A stretch of DNA of 64,000 nucleotides from CAWCGU01 sp963838095 (GCA_963838095.1 CAWIPO010000008.1:992001-1056000), one strand, 5' to 3'. Shown: positions 52,396 to 61,015, numbered from the stretch's first letter. Notes: generated by a model from the sequence alone, not told the origin. Translations and numbers: made by a program.

Positions 52396-53522
52396 TAGGC
52401 GAAGTGCTCCCGCGGGACCCGCGCGGAGATGCCGCAGGTGACCTCGTAGTTGATCGTCCCGAGGCTGGCGGCAAGCTCCTCGCAGAGGATCCGCTCCGAG
52501 CCCTGGGCCCCTATCAGCACTGCCGGCGCACCCGGCTTCACATCGGTCTCGGGCCCGAGCTCGACGGTCACGTTGTCCATCGACACCGTCCCGACCACGG
52601 GGTGCCGGCGCCCTCCGACCAGCACCTCGGCGTTGTTGGAGAGGTCGCGCCTGACGCCGTCGCCGTAGCCGATCGGCAGCACGCCGACCCACGTGTCGTG
52701 CTGCGCCTTCCAGCTGCGCCCGTAGCCGGCGCTCGCACCCGCGGGGAAACGCTTCACGGCGGCAACCCAGGAGTGCAGCTCGAGCGCCGGCTCCAGGCGC
52801 TGGGCAAACGGATCGCGGCCGAACGGGTCGAGACCGTAGACGGCGATGCCGCAGCGGACCATGTCGAAATGGGAGGCCGGCTCGCGCAGGGTGGCGGCGC
52901 TGTTGGCCGCGTGGACCAGTAGCGAGGGGTGCTCGCCCCGGAGGCGCTCGGCGAGCGGCGTGAAGCGCGTCAGCTGCTCGCGGAGGTAGCTCGCGTCGTC
53001 CTCGTCGGCGGTGGCGAAGTGCGTCCACAGGCCGGCGAGCTCGATGCGCTCGTCGTCCGCGCACGCGCCCGCTATCGCCGCGACCGCCTCCGGGTCGGAT
53101 TCCCCAAGCCGGCCCATCCCGGAGTCGTGCTTGACGTGCACCCGCGGCCGGACGCCAAGCCGTGCGCCGCGGGCCGCGATCTCCGACAGGAACTCGGGCC
53201 GCCACGCGCCGACATCGGCCCGGGCGGCGAGTGCCTGCTCCAGCTCGCCGCCCGTCAGCGCGCCCATGACCAGAATCCGTGCTTCGGGAAATGCGGCGCG
53301 GAGCTCCACGGCTTCAATCGCTGCTGCGACCGCGAGCCAGCTCGCTCCTCCGTCGAGCGCAGCGCGAGCGCAATCCACTGCGCCGTGGCCGTACCCGTTC
53401 GCCTTCACCACGGCGCACAGCGCCGTGTCGGCACTGAGCTGATCGCGAAGCCGGGCACAATTTCGCTGCACCGCGCCGACGTCGACCTGCGCCACCGCTC
53501 GCCCCGCCGCGCTGGCGCTCAT
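52395..53522 (-). CDS. alr: Alanine racemase
   Basis: 375 residues. PLP Lys in AVVKANGYGHGA (about 40), VHVKHDSGMGRLG (about 130), and the catalytic Tyr of the other subunit in SAGYGRSWKA (about 263). Makes D-Ala for cell wall peptide. Its ATG overlaps the TGA of the short frame in repeat copy 3 (ATGA), and its first bases lie in the repeat's hairpin. Confidence 0.95.
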   Translation of the reverse strand: MSASAAGRAVAQVDVGAVQRNCARLRDQLSADTALCAVVKANGYGHGAVDCARAALDGGASWLAVAAAIEAVELRAAFPEARILVMGALTGGELEQALAARADVGAWRPEFLSEIAARGARLGVRPRVHVKHDSGMGRLGESDPEAVAAIAGACADDERIELAGLWTHFATADEDDASYLREQLTRFTPLAERLRGEHPSLLVHAANSAATLREPASHFDMVRCGIAVYGLDPFGRDPFAQRLEPALELHSWVAAVKRFPAGASAGYGRSWKAQHDTWVGVLPIGYGDGVRRDLSNNAEVLVGGRRHPVVGTVSMDNVTVELGPETDVKPGAPAVLIGAQGSERILCEELAASLGTINYEVTCGISARVPREHFA

Positions 53523-53590
53523 CTCATGCAGATGAGATCGAGCCGAACTCGGGCGCGTCCCACTTGTTCGGAGGATTCGGCGGCTTTCAT
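53519..53590 (-). repeat. Repeat copy 3 (shortened) with a 23-codon open frame
   Basis: ATG 53590 overlaps the nnr stop (ATGA) and opens a 23-codon frame (MKAAESSEQVGRARVRLDLICMR) whose TGA overlaps the alr start (ATGA). Ends match copies 1 and 2 (GCCGAATCCTCCG and the ARVRLDLICMR-coding end with the perfect hairpin), but the inner GGGGCA/TGCCCC segment is replaced by about 10 unrelated bases. The frame is kept although the middle differs, which favours translation. Confidence 0.75.
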
Positions 53591-55104
53591 GTTCGGGCGA
53601 GTCCTTCGGGGATCTCGTCGACGATGTCGGTGGCGATCACCGATTCGGCGCCGAGCCTGGCGGCGGCGGCTCGACCAGCGCGAGCGTGGGCGAGCACGCC
53701 GGCGCAGGTGGCGGCGAACGGCTCCATCCCCCGCGCCACGAGCGCGGCGATCACTCCGCCGAGCACGTCGCCGCTCCCGGCAGTGGCAAGCGCGGAGGCG
53801 CTGAAGCCGTTGACCGCAAGCCGCTCGCGATCGCAGACGAGTGTGTCGTCGCCCTTCAACAGGACGATCGCGCCGCTTCGCTGCGCCGCCTCGCGCGCGC
53901 AGACGAGCCGGTGCTCGGAGACCTCATCCGATCCGCGCTCGAGCAGCCGGCCGAGCTCCCCGGCGTGCGGCGTCAGGATCGTCGCCGCCTGACGCGCCTC
54001 GAGCACCTCCAGCCGGCCCGCAAACGCGTTCAGCCCGTCCGCGTCGATCAGCAGCGGCGCCTCGATCTTGGGAGCGAGCGAGCGAACCAGCGCAAAGGTC
54101 CCCTCGTCGCGCCCCAGCCCCGGGCCGAGAACAACGCACGCGGCCGGCGCCGCGGCCTCAAGCACCGCCTCCTCCGCATCCGGCCCCAGCCTTCCGCTGC
54201 CTGGGCATGCGTGCGACATCACCTCGGTCAGCTTCACCTCGAAGATGTGCTCGAGATCGGCGGGCACCGCGACCGAGGCGTAGCCGGCGCCGGCGCGGAT
54301 CGCCCCCATCGCGGACATGCACGGAGCGCCGGTGAGTCCCCGCGATCCGCCGACGACGAGCACCTGCCCCGAGCTGAACTTTGTCGAGCGAACGCCTCTG
54401 CGCGGCGGAAGGTCCAGCACCCGTCTCGCGATCAGGCCAGCGTCTGCCACCACGGGGGCGCCGGACGGGATCCCGATCTCCGCCACCCGAAGCTCGCCCG
54501 TGTGCCATTTGCCGGGCGCGATCCAGTGGCCGAGCTTCGCGGCGTGGAAGCTGACGGTGGTCGTCGCCTCGACGGCGACGCCTTCGACCTCCCCCGTGGA
54601 GGCATTCACGCCCGACGCAATGTCGGCCGCCACCACCGGGGCGCCGCAGGAGTTGATTGCCTCTATTGCACGATCCGCCGGAGCGCGCGGCGCGCCGCTG
54701 AATCCGGTTCCGAAGATCGCATCGACGACAGCCCCGGAGCCGGCGAGGGCGGCGGCAGCCTCGTCCGCCGAGACGATGCGCGCCGCAAGCTTCATTCGCT
54801 CGAGGTTGGCCGCAGCGTCCGCCGACAGCTCCTCTGCCGGGTACAGAAGCAGGGGCTCGACCTCGTGCCCCGTCGCGGCCAGGTGGCGCGCTGCGACGAG
54901 GCCGTCGCCGCCGTTGTTGCCCTTCCCGCAGACGACCCGGATCGGGCCCGAAGAAGCCAGATCGCGCACCGCCTCCGCGACGGCGGCCCCGGCAGCCTCC
55001 ATCAGCTCCAGCGACGGGATTCCCTGCTGCTCGATCGCCCAGGCGTCGACGGCCCGCATGCGCTCGGCATCGAGAAGCGGGTCGAGCCAATTCTCGGACG
55101 ACAT
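53587..55104 (-). CDS. nnr: Bifunctional NAD(P)H-hydrate epimerase/dehydratase
   Basis: 505 residues in two domains. The N-terminal YjeF_N epimerase (about 1-215) has VCGKGNNGGDGLVAARHL (about 58) and DAIFGTGFSG; the C-terminal ADP-dependent dehydratase (about 225-500) has VVGGSRGLTGAPCMS, VLGPGLGRDEG, ILTPHAGELGRLL and ATAGSGDVLGGVIAAL. Repairs hydrated NADH/NADPH. Start ATG 55104 or GTG 55122. Its stop overlaps the short frame of repeat copy 3. Confidence 0.94.
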   Translation of the reverse strand: MSSENWLDPLLDAERMRAVDAWAIEQQGIPSLELMEAAGAAVAEAVRDLASSGPIRVVCGKGNNGGDGLVAARHLAATGHEVEPLLLYPAEELSADAAANLERMKLAARIVSADEAAAALAGSGAVVDAIFGTGFSGAPRAPADRAIEAINSCGAPVVAADIASGVNASTGEVEGVAVEATTTVSFHAAKLGHWIAPGKWHTGELRVAEIGIPSGAPVVADAGLIARRVLDLPPRRGVRSTKFSSGQVLVVGGSRGLTGAPCMSAMGAIRAGAGYASVAVPADLEHIFEVKLTEVMSHACPGSGRLGPDAEEAVLEAAAPAACVVLGPGLGRDEGTFALVRSLAPKIEAPLLIDADGLNAFAGRLEVLEARQAATILTPHAGELGRLLERGSDEVSEHRLVCAREAAQRSGAIVLLKGDDTLVCDRERLAVNGFSASALATAGSGDVLGGVIAALVARGMEPFAATCAGVLAHARAGRAAAARLGAESVIATDIVDEIPEGLART

Positions 55105-55163
55105 GCGTGCCAGAGTAGCCACGGACCGGGCGTCGGATCGGCGGCCGGGATTCAGAACTTGAG

Positions 55164-57020
55164 TTATTCGACGGTAACTGTCTTCGCCAGGTTGCGCGGC
55201 TGGTCGACGTTGAGGCCGAGGCGGCGGGCCACGTAGTAGGCGAGCAACTGCAGGGGGACCACGGCGAGGATCGGCTGCAGCACCCAGTCGGTGTGCGGGA
55301 TGTAGATCGTCTGGTCGGCGTACTCCTCGACCTTCTCGTTTCCCTCGGTGGCGATTGCGACCACGTCGGCGCCCCGCGCCCTGACCTCGGCCATGTTCGA
55401 GAGAACCTTGTCGAGGATCGGGCTGTCCGTGGCGACGCAGATCACGGGTGTCGACTCGTCGAGCAGGGCGATCGGGCCGTGCTTCATCTCACCGGCCGCG
55501 TAAGCGTCGGTGGGGATGTAGGAGATCTCTCGCATCTTCAGCGCTCCCTCGAGGCAGACCGGGAGCCCGACGTTCCGCCCGAGGTAGAGGAAGAAGCGCT
55601 GATCGGCATGCGTGCGCGCGATCGCCCGGATTTGCTCGTCGACCGTTCCCAGGATCTCCTCGATCTTCGACGGGACGCTCTTCAGGTCGGCGATGATCCG
55701 GCTCAGCTCCTCGGGCGGCCAGGTGCCGCGCACCTGCGCCAGCCACAGACCGATCAGGTACATCGCCGCGACCTGAGCCGTGAACGTCTTCGTCGCCGCG
55801 ACGCTGATCTCGAGGCCGGCGCGCGTGTACAGCACGGTGTCGGCGATCCGCGACACCTCGCTGCCCATCACGTTCGTCACCGCCAGTACCCTCGCCCCTC
55901 GCTCCCGCGCGAGGCGCATCGCGGCAAGCGTGTCGGCGGTCTCACCGGATTGCGTGATCCCGATCACGAGGTCCTTCTCGCTGACGACCGGATCGCGGTA
56001 GCGGTACTCCGACGCGATGTCGATCTCGATCGGGATCCGCGTCCATTTCTCGATCGCGTAGCGGCCGACCAGCCCGGCGTGGTAGGCGGTCCCGGCGGCG
56101 AGGATCACGATCCGGCTCACCCTGCGGGCGAAGTCCTCGCTGATGTCGACGTCGCCGAGATCGACGCGGTCGAGCGTTGGAAGCCGGTCGGCGATCGTCT
56201 CGGCGACGGCGTCCGGCTGCTCGTGGATCTCCTTCATCATGAAGGTCGGGTATCCGCCCTTCTCGGCGGCGTCCTCGTCCCAGGTGACCTCCTCCTCGAC
56301 GCGGGGGACGGGCCGCCCCTCCGTGTCGATGATCGAGACACCGGCGCCTTCGATGGTCACGATCTCGCCGCTCTCGACGAGCATCACGCGCCGGGTCTCG
56401 GCGAGGAAGGCGGGGATCGCGGATGCAAGGAACGCCTCGTCGTCGCCGAGCCCGACGACCAGCGGGCACTCCTGACGTGCACCGACCAGCTGATCGGGGT
56501 GATCGGCGTGCATGGCGACGAACGCGTAATGGCCTCGAAGATCCGCGAACGCAAGCCGAACGGCCTCGGTCAGGTCGCCGTCGTAGTGGCGCTCGATCAG
56601 GTGGGCGACTGTCTCGGCATCGGTCTCGCTCGAGAAACGGTGCCCCTCCGACTCGAGCTCGCGGCGCAGCTCGCCGTGGTTCTCGACGATCCCGTTGAGG
56701 ACGATGTGGACGCGGTCGGAGCAGTCGCCGTGCGGATGCGCGTTCTCCTCGGTGACCCGCCCGTGGGTGGCCCAGCGCGTGTGGGCGAGGCCGATCGTGG
56801 CGGCGGGATCGGCGAGCTCGATCGCCCCGTTGCCGCTCTGCTTCTCGATTGCGCGCCTCAGGTTGGCCAGGTTCCCGACCGCGCGCACAGTCTCGATGTG
56901 CCCGTTTGCGAGCAGCGAAACGCCCGCGGAGTCATAGCCGCGGTATTCGAGTTTCGCGAGACCGGCGATGAGGAGATCGCGACTCGGCCGCCGGCCGACA
57001 TATCCGACGATTCCACACAT
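55164..57020 (-). CDS. glmS: Glutamine--fructose-6-phosphate aminotransferase (isomerising)
   Basis: 618 residues. MCGIVGYVGRR puts nucleophile Cys at position 2; the glutaminase domain (1-240) has RGYDSAGVSL and THGRVTEENAHPH; two SIS domains follow (about 290-600) with ITQSGETADTLAAM and a C-terminal PRNLAKTVTVE. Makes glucosamine-6-phosphate for cell wall sugars. Start fixed by the Cys. Downstream of glmM on the same strand, 44 bp apart with a hairpin between. Confidence 0.97.
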   Translation of the reverse strand: MCGIVGYVGRRPSRDLLIAGLAKLEYRGYDSAGVSLLANGHIETVRAVGNLANLRRAIEKQSGNGAIELADPAATIGLAHTRWATHGRVTEENAHPHGDCSDRVHIVLNGIVENHGELRRELESEGHRFSSETDAETVAHLIERHYDGDLTEAVRLAFADLRGHYAFVAMHADHPDQLVGARQECPLVVGLGDDEAFLASAIPAFLAETRRVMLVESGEIVTIEGAGVSIIDTEGRPVPRVEEEVTWDEDAAEKGGYPTFMMKEIHEQPDAVAETIADRLPTLDRVDLGDVDISEDFARRVSRIVILAAGTAYHAGLVGRYAIEKWTRIPIEIDIASEYRYRDPVVSEKDLVIGITQSGETADTLAAMRLARERGARVLAVTNVMGSEVSRIADTVLYTRAGLEISVAATKTFTAQVAAMYLIGLWLAQVRGTWPPEELSRIIADLKSVPSKIEEILGTVDEQIRAIARTHADQRFFLYLGRNVGLPVCLEGALKMREISYIPTDAYAAGEMKHGPIALLDESTPVICVATDSPILDKVLSNMAEVRARGADVVAIATEGNEKVEEYADQTIYIPHTDWVLQPILAVVPLQLLAYYVARRLGLNVDQPRNLAKTVTVE

Positions 57021-57025
57021 GGGCT

Positions 57026-57056
57026 GGGAAAGAAATCGGCCGGCTGGAACCGGCCG
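57026..57056 (-). terminator. Hairpin between glmM and glmS, terminator- or attenuator-like
   Basis: On the minus strand CGGCCGG, loop TTCCAG, CCGGCCG form a perfect 7-bp stem, followed by a pyrimidine-rich ATTTCTTTCCC that reaches close to the glmS ATG. The run of T is broken, so it may be a weak terminator limiting glmS read-through, or a site for processing. Confidence 0.5.
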
Positions 57057-57064
57057 TTCAGGCG

Positions 57065-58375
57065 TTACAGGGTACCCGTAGCGGCGACAAGACGGTGCAA
57101 AACGGCCTCGCATTCCTCCTCGGTCGGCGCCTCGACCATCAACCGCACCACAGGCTCCGTTCCGGAAGGCCTCACCAATACTCGACCGCGCTCCCCCAAG
57201 TCGGCGGCCTCGCGCTCCACCGCCTCCCAGAACTCCGCCGCTCCATCGAGAGCCTCCCGATCCGCAAGCGGCACGCTTTCAATCCTTTGCGGCAGCCGCT
57301 CGAACGGCCGTTGCTCGGCGAGATCGCCTCCCTCGAGCGCCTTCGTGAGCAGGAGCGCCGCCGCCACCCCGTCACCGCTGGGGGCGAAATCGGTCCAGAT
57401 CACATGGCCCGACTGCTCTCCGCCGAGCGTCCAGTCGCGCTCCAGCAGCTCCTGGATCACGTGCCGATCCCCTACGGGTGTGGTGGCGACCTCGATCCCG
57501 GCGTCCTTCATCGCGCGGTGGAAGCCGAGGTTGGTCATCACAGTCACTGCGACACCGCCCGGCAGGCGACCCGAGCGTTTCAGGTGCAGCGCGCAGGCGG
57601 CGATGATCTCGTCGCCGTCGTGCACACCTCCGTCGCGGTCCACCGCAAGCACGCGATCGGCGTCGCCGTCGAACGCGAACCCGACCTCGGCGTCGGACTC
57701 GGTAATCCGTTGCGCGAGATGCTCGATGTGGGTCGACCCGCAGCCCTCGTTGATGTTGCGCCCATCCGGCTCGGCTGCGATCACCTCGACGCGCGCCCCA
57801 AGCCGCTCGAAAGCCGCGGGCGCAGCCAGGTGCGCGGCCCCGTTTGCGCAATCCAGGATCACGCTGCGTCCCTCGAGGTCAGCTTCGAACGTGGTCCCGA
57901 GCTCCCGCAGGTAGTCGCCGAGCGCACCTTCGAGGGTGAGCACCCGTCCTCCCTTGGCGGCGCCTTCGGGCTCGCCGGCATTCACGCGGCCCTCGATTCG
58001 CGCCTCGGCATCGTCGTCCAGCTTCACTCCACCGGGACCGAAGAACTTGATCCCGTTGTCGGCCCAGTGGTTGTGCGAGGCCGATACGACCGCCGCAAGG
58101 TCGAAGCCGTAGTGGCGAAGGAGCACCGACCCCGCTGCGCTCGGCAGCACCCCGCCCAGCAACACATCGCCCCCCGCGGCGGTGACGCCCGACGCGAGCG
58201 CCGCCTCCAGCAGCGGTCCCGACTCTCGCGTGTCGCGCAGTATCAGTACCTGCGGGCGATCGCTCCGCGCCTCCTCGGCTGCGGCCCGCCCGAGTGCCAG
58301 CGCCAGATCCGCGGTCAGGAACTCGCCGACAGGCCCACGGACGCCGTCGGTTCCAAACAGCTTTCGCTCGGCCAC
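57065..58375 (-). CDS. glmM: Phosphoglucosamine mutase
   Basis: 436 residues. LFGTDGVRGPVGEFLT start, active Ser in VVSASHNHWADNGIKFF (about 98; the Pro after Asn is His here), metal loop FAFDGDADRVLAVD (about 235) and phosphate loop VRPSGTEPVVRLM (about 405). Converts glucosamine-6-P to glucosamine-1-P, the step after GlmS. GTG start overlaps the rpsI stop by one base. Confidence 0.96.
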   Translation of the reverse strand: MAERKLFGTDGVRGPVGEFLTADLALALGRAAAEEARSDRPQVLILRDTRESGPLLEAALASGVTAAGGDVLLGGVLPSAAGSVLLRHYGFDLAAVVSASHNHWADNGIKFFGPGGVKLDDDAEARIEGRVNAGEPEGAAKGGRVLTLEGALGDYLRELGTTFEADLEGRSVILDCANGAAHLAAPAAFERLGARVEVIAAEPDGRNINEGCGSTHIEHLAQRITESDAEVGFAFDGDADRVLAVDRDGGVHDGDEIIAACALHLKRSGRLPGGVAVTVMTNLGFHRAMKDAGIEVATTPVGDRHVIQELLERDWTLGGEQSGHVIWTDFAPSGDGVAAALLLTKALEGGDLAEQRPFERLPQRIESVPLADREALDGAAEFWEAVEREAADLGERGRVLVRPSGTEPVVRLMVEAPTEEECEAVLHRLVAATGTL

Positions 58376-59100
58376 TAGCGCTTGGAGAACTGCGGCCGCT
58401 TGCGGGCTTTCTTAAGGCCCGCCTTGCGGCGCTCCTTCATCCGCGCATCCCTGGTCAGCATGCCGCGGCGCTTCAGATCGCTTCGCAGCTCCCCGTCGAT
58501 CTCGGTCAGTGCCCGGGCGATGCCGTGGCGAATCGCCCCCGCCTGTCCGGATATGCCTCCGCCGTGGACGCGGACGCGGACCTCGACGCTCTCCTCGAAT
58601 CCGGTGGTGACCAACGGCTGACGGACGAGGACGCGGTGGTGCTCGCGAGGGAAGTACTCATCGAGGGTCTTTCCGTTGACCTCAAGACCGCCGTTACCGG
58701 CGCTGACGACGACCCGCGCGATCGAGCTCTTTCGCTTCCCTGTTGCCTGAATCCTGGTGTCGCTCGGGATCTCGGCGCGTCGCTTCGGCGCCGGCTCCTC
58801 TTCGAGGTCCTCGGTCGCCTCGGCCTCGAGACGGGCCCGCTCCTCCGCCTCGGCTTCCACCCGGGCGCGCTCCTCGGCGGTGAGCTCGCGCTCGCCCTCG
58901 AGCTCGATCGGCTCCAGGTCGGCGCCGGGGACCGACTCCTCGCCCTTCTCCTTCTTCGGGCGCGCAGGGGCCTGCTCCGGCTCGGCGTCGGCGACGGGCT
59001 CCTCGGCCGCTTCGGCTGGCTCCTCTACCGGCTCGGACGCCTCAGACTCCGTCGGCTCCGGCTCGGTGGCCTCGGGCTCGGTTCGCTCTTCGTCGCTCAC
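58375..59100 (-). CDS. rpsI: Ribosomal protein S9 with long acidic N-terminal extension
   Basis: 241 residues. The last 129 (from about 113) are a normal S9: QATGKRKSSIARVVVS, VHGGGISGQAGAIRHGIARAL, and the C-terminal GLKKARKRPQFSKR. The first 112 are Glu/Pro/Ala-rich with no fold expected, about doubling the protein. GTG start; overlaps rplM by 4 bp, so both are read in frame without a gap. S9's tail touches the P-site tRNA. Confidence 0.95.
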   Translation of the reverse strand: MSDEERTEPEATEPEPTESEASEPVEEPAEAAEEPVADAEPEQAPARPKKEKGEESVPGADLEPIELEGERELTAEERARVEAEAEERARLEAEATEDLEEEPAPKRRAEIPSDTRIQATGKRKSSIARVVVSAGNGGLEVNGKTLDEYFPREHHRVLVRQPLVTTGFEESVEVRVRVHGGGISGQAGAIRHGIARALTEIDGELRSDLKRRGMLTRDARMKERRKAGLKKARKRPQFSKR

Positions 59101-59528
59101 GTGTTCTCCAGGGGCTTCGGTTGCTGGGCCTGATGGGGATGCTCGGGCCCAGCGTAGACCTTCAGCTTTCGAAGCTGCGCTCGCGCCAGCCGGTTGCGCG
59201 GAAGCATTCCCTTGACCGCCATCCGCAGCACCTCCTCCGGTCGGCGCTCGAGCATTTCGCCCAGCGTCCTCGACCGCAGCCCGCCGGGATAGCCGCTGTG
59301 CCGGTAGTAGCGCTTGTCCTCGAGCTTCTTCCCGGTCACCGTCACCTTCTCGGCGTTGACGACGACGACGAAGTCGCCGGTGTCCACGTGCGGTGTGTAC
59401 TCGGGCTTGCGCTTCCCGCGCAGGGTGTCGGCGATGCGAGTCGCCAGGCGGCCCAGATTCTCGCCTTCGGCGTCGACCACGAACCAGTCTCGCTGGCGGT
59501 CGCTGGCGGTTGCAAAGTAGGTCTTCAT
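59097..59528 (-). CDS. rplM: Ribosomal protein L13
   Basis: 143 residues: DWFVVDAEGENLGRLATRIA, DFVVVVNAEKVTVTGKKLEDK, RYYRHSGYPGGLRS, and MLPRNRLARAQLRKLKVYAG, all characteristic. Early assembly protein of the large subunit. ATG 59528 directly follows a hairpin with a T-run. First gene of rplM-rpsI-glmM-glmS order on this strand. Confidence 0.97.
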   Translation of the reverse strand: MKTYFATASDRQRDWFVVDAEGENLGRLATRIADTLRGKRKPEYTPHVDTGDFVVVVNAEKVTVTGKKLEDKRYYRHSGYPGGLRSRTLGEMLERRPEEVLRMAVKGMLPRNRLARAQLRKLKVYAGPEHPHQAQQPKPLENT

Positions 59529-59529
59529 C

Positions 59530-59552
59530 AAAAAGGCCCGCCTCCGGCGGGC
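59530..59552 (-). promoter_or_regulatory. Terminator-like hairpin overlapping the rplM ribosome site
   Basis: On the minus strand GCCCGCC-GGA-GGCGGGC then CTTTTTG and directly ATG. It is a perfect 7-bp GC stem followed by five T, so it has the form of an intrinsic terminator, and the only GGAGG lies in its loop and arm. The hairpin could stop transcription or hide the ribosome site. L13 is known to control its own leader in other bacteria. Confidence 0.6.
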
Positions 59553-59636
59553 GCGAGGCGCTGATGATAGTGGAAGATTTGCGCTCTCAGGCACGTTCGG
59601 CGGTGCGCAACCGACGCCTGCGACCGGCCGTAGGGA

Positions 59637-59800
59637 TATACTGCCGCCGCCATTTGGACCTGCCGAATCGCTGGTGGCGCTGCCATCGGCGGGCGGGGGA
59701 ACCGACGGAGAGAGGTCGAACTCTTTCCTGGGGCGAATCGGACCGGACGTCCGTAGCGCCGCTCTTTCGGCGCGAGCCCGTCAGCTAACCCCGTAGGCCC
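59637..59800 (+). ncRNA. c-di-AMP riboswitch (ydaO/yuaA type) with its -10 element
   Basis: TATACT at 59637-59642 is a good -10. The RNA then shows the conserved blocks of the ydaO aptamer in order: CCGAATCG (59663), GGGGGAACCGACGG (59695), GGGGCGAATCGG (59730) and GAGCCCGTCAGCTAACCCCG then TAGGC (59774-59798). In actinobacteria this class lies before cell-wall hydrolase genes and turns them down at high c-di-AMP; here it precedes an M23 peptidase. Confidence 0.88.
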
Positions 59801-59822
59801 TGGAAAGAGAGGGTTATAGGGC

Positions 59823-61001
59823 GTGACAGAGCCGCTGGGGCGGAAGCCTCGCCGGTCCGTTCGGATAGCACCGGCCGTCGCCGGCTTCGGCGCCGCCGTG
59901 CTCCTCGCGCTCGGAGGAGGGGTCGCGCAGGGACGAAACGGCGGAATCGGCACTCCGCAGCCTCCGAAGGTCACCGACATCACCTGCATCGAGACCTGCG
60001 CCGGCCTGCGGGCGGCATCGGCGGGCTCGAAGATCTCACTCGTCGGCGAGAGCCTCGCCGACGTCAGCGAGGTCAGCTTCGCCGGCAAGGATGGCGGCGG
60101 CCGGATCGGCGTGGTGCCCGTTACCGCGAAGGTCGACGAGGTCGTGGCGAAGGTCCCCGACGGCGCCGGAACAGGGGTTGTGCGTGTGTCCGACAGCTAC
60201 GGGCATTCGGCCGATGCCCCGGCCGAGCTGGAGATCGTCAGCGGGCAGGCCACCGAGCCGTCCGGGCCGTTCCGGTTGGACCAGGCCAGGGTCTCCTCCT
60301 CGAGGGTCTATTACGCCGGCAAGCGCAAGGCGCAGGTCCAGTTCATGTTCACCGGCGAATCGGCCCAGGACGTGCGGGTGGACGTCGTCGACCGCGATAC
60401 GGGTGAGGCCGTTCGCAGCATGGTCGTCAGCGACGTCACGCCGGGAGCGCCCGCGACGGCGAAGTGGAACGGCCAGGCAAGCGGCGGCGACGTGGCGCCC
60501 AGCGGCGAATACAAGTTCCGGCTCGCCCCGATTACCGGCGGCGAGGGCGAGGACGGCGACGGAGCGACCAACTTCGACTTCTACGGATTCAAGTTCCCGA
60601 TCATCGGCAAGCACACCTACGGCGACGGGGTCGGTGCCGACCGCGGCGACCACATCCATCAGGGACAGGACCTGCTCGCCGACTGCGGCCTGCCGCTGGT
60701 CGCCGTGCGCGCCGGCACGGTGCAGGCGCAGGGATACAACGGCGGCGCGGGCAACTACCTCGTCCTCGACGCCAAGCACGACGACCGCGACTACGTCTAC
60801 ATGCACCTCCAGGACCCGGCCAGCGTGCGAGAGGGCGAGCGGGTGAAGACGGGCGAAAAGGTGGGCCTGGTCGGCACCACCGGCTCGTCGACGGCCTGCC
60901 ACCTGCACTTCGAAATGTGGTCGGCGCCCGGGTGGTACGAGGGGGGCGAGTACATGTACGAGGTCACCCGCGCTCTGAAGAAGTGGGACACCTGGAGCTG
61001 A
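59823..61001 (+). CDS. Secreted M23-family peptidase with IPT/TIG domain
   Basis: 392 residues: signal/anchor helix (about 15-36), IPT/TIG-like domain (about 46-140), FlgD-like Ig region (about 155-240), and an M23 (LytM) domain (about 260-385). Zinc ligands: His and Asp in HQGQDLLADC (about 280) and HLHFEMW (about 360). Cleaves peptidoglycan cross-links or is an adaptor. GTG start; GAGAGGG upstream. Controlled by the c-di-AMP riboswitch just before it. Confidence 0.9.
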   Translation: MTEPLGRKPRRSVRIAPAVAGFGAAVLLALGGGVAQGRNGGIGTPQPPKVTDITCIETCAGLRAASAGSKISLVGESLADVSEVSFAGKDGGGRIGVVPVTAKVDEVVAKVPDGAGTGVVRVSDSYGHSADAPAELEIVSGQATEPSGPFRLDQARVSSSRVYYAGKRKAQVQFMFTGESAQDVRVDVVDRDTGEAVRSMVVSDVTPGAPATAKWNGQASGGDVAPSGEYKFRLAPITGGEGEDGDGATNFDFYGFKFPIIGKHTYGDGVGADRGDHIHQGQDLLADCGLPLVAVRAGTVQAQGYNGGAGNYLVLDAKHDDRDYVYMHLQDPASVREGERVKTGEKVGLVGTTGSSTACHLHFEMWSAPGWYEGGEYMYEVTRALKKWDTWS

Positions 61002-61015
61002 CCTAGGCTGCCGGG

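Noticed and set aside
52396..53205. Extending the CCA-type enzyme upstream
   Set aside because: The extra part is antisense-frame reading of alr; ATG 52395 overlaps the alr stop, and the nucleotidyltransferase domain starts soon after.
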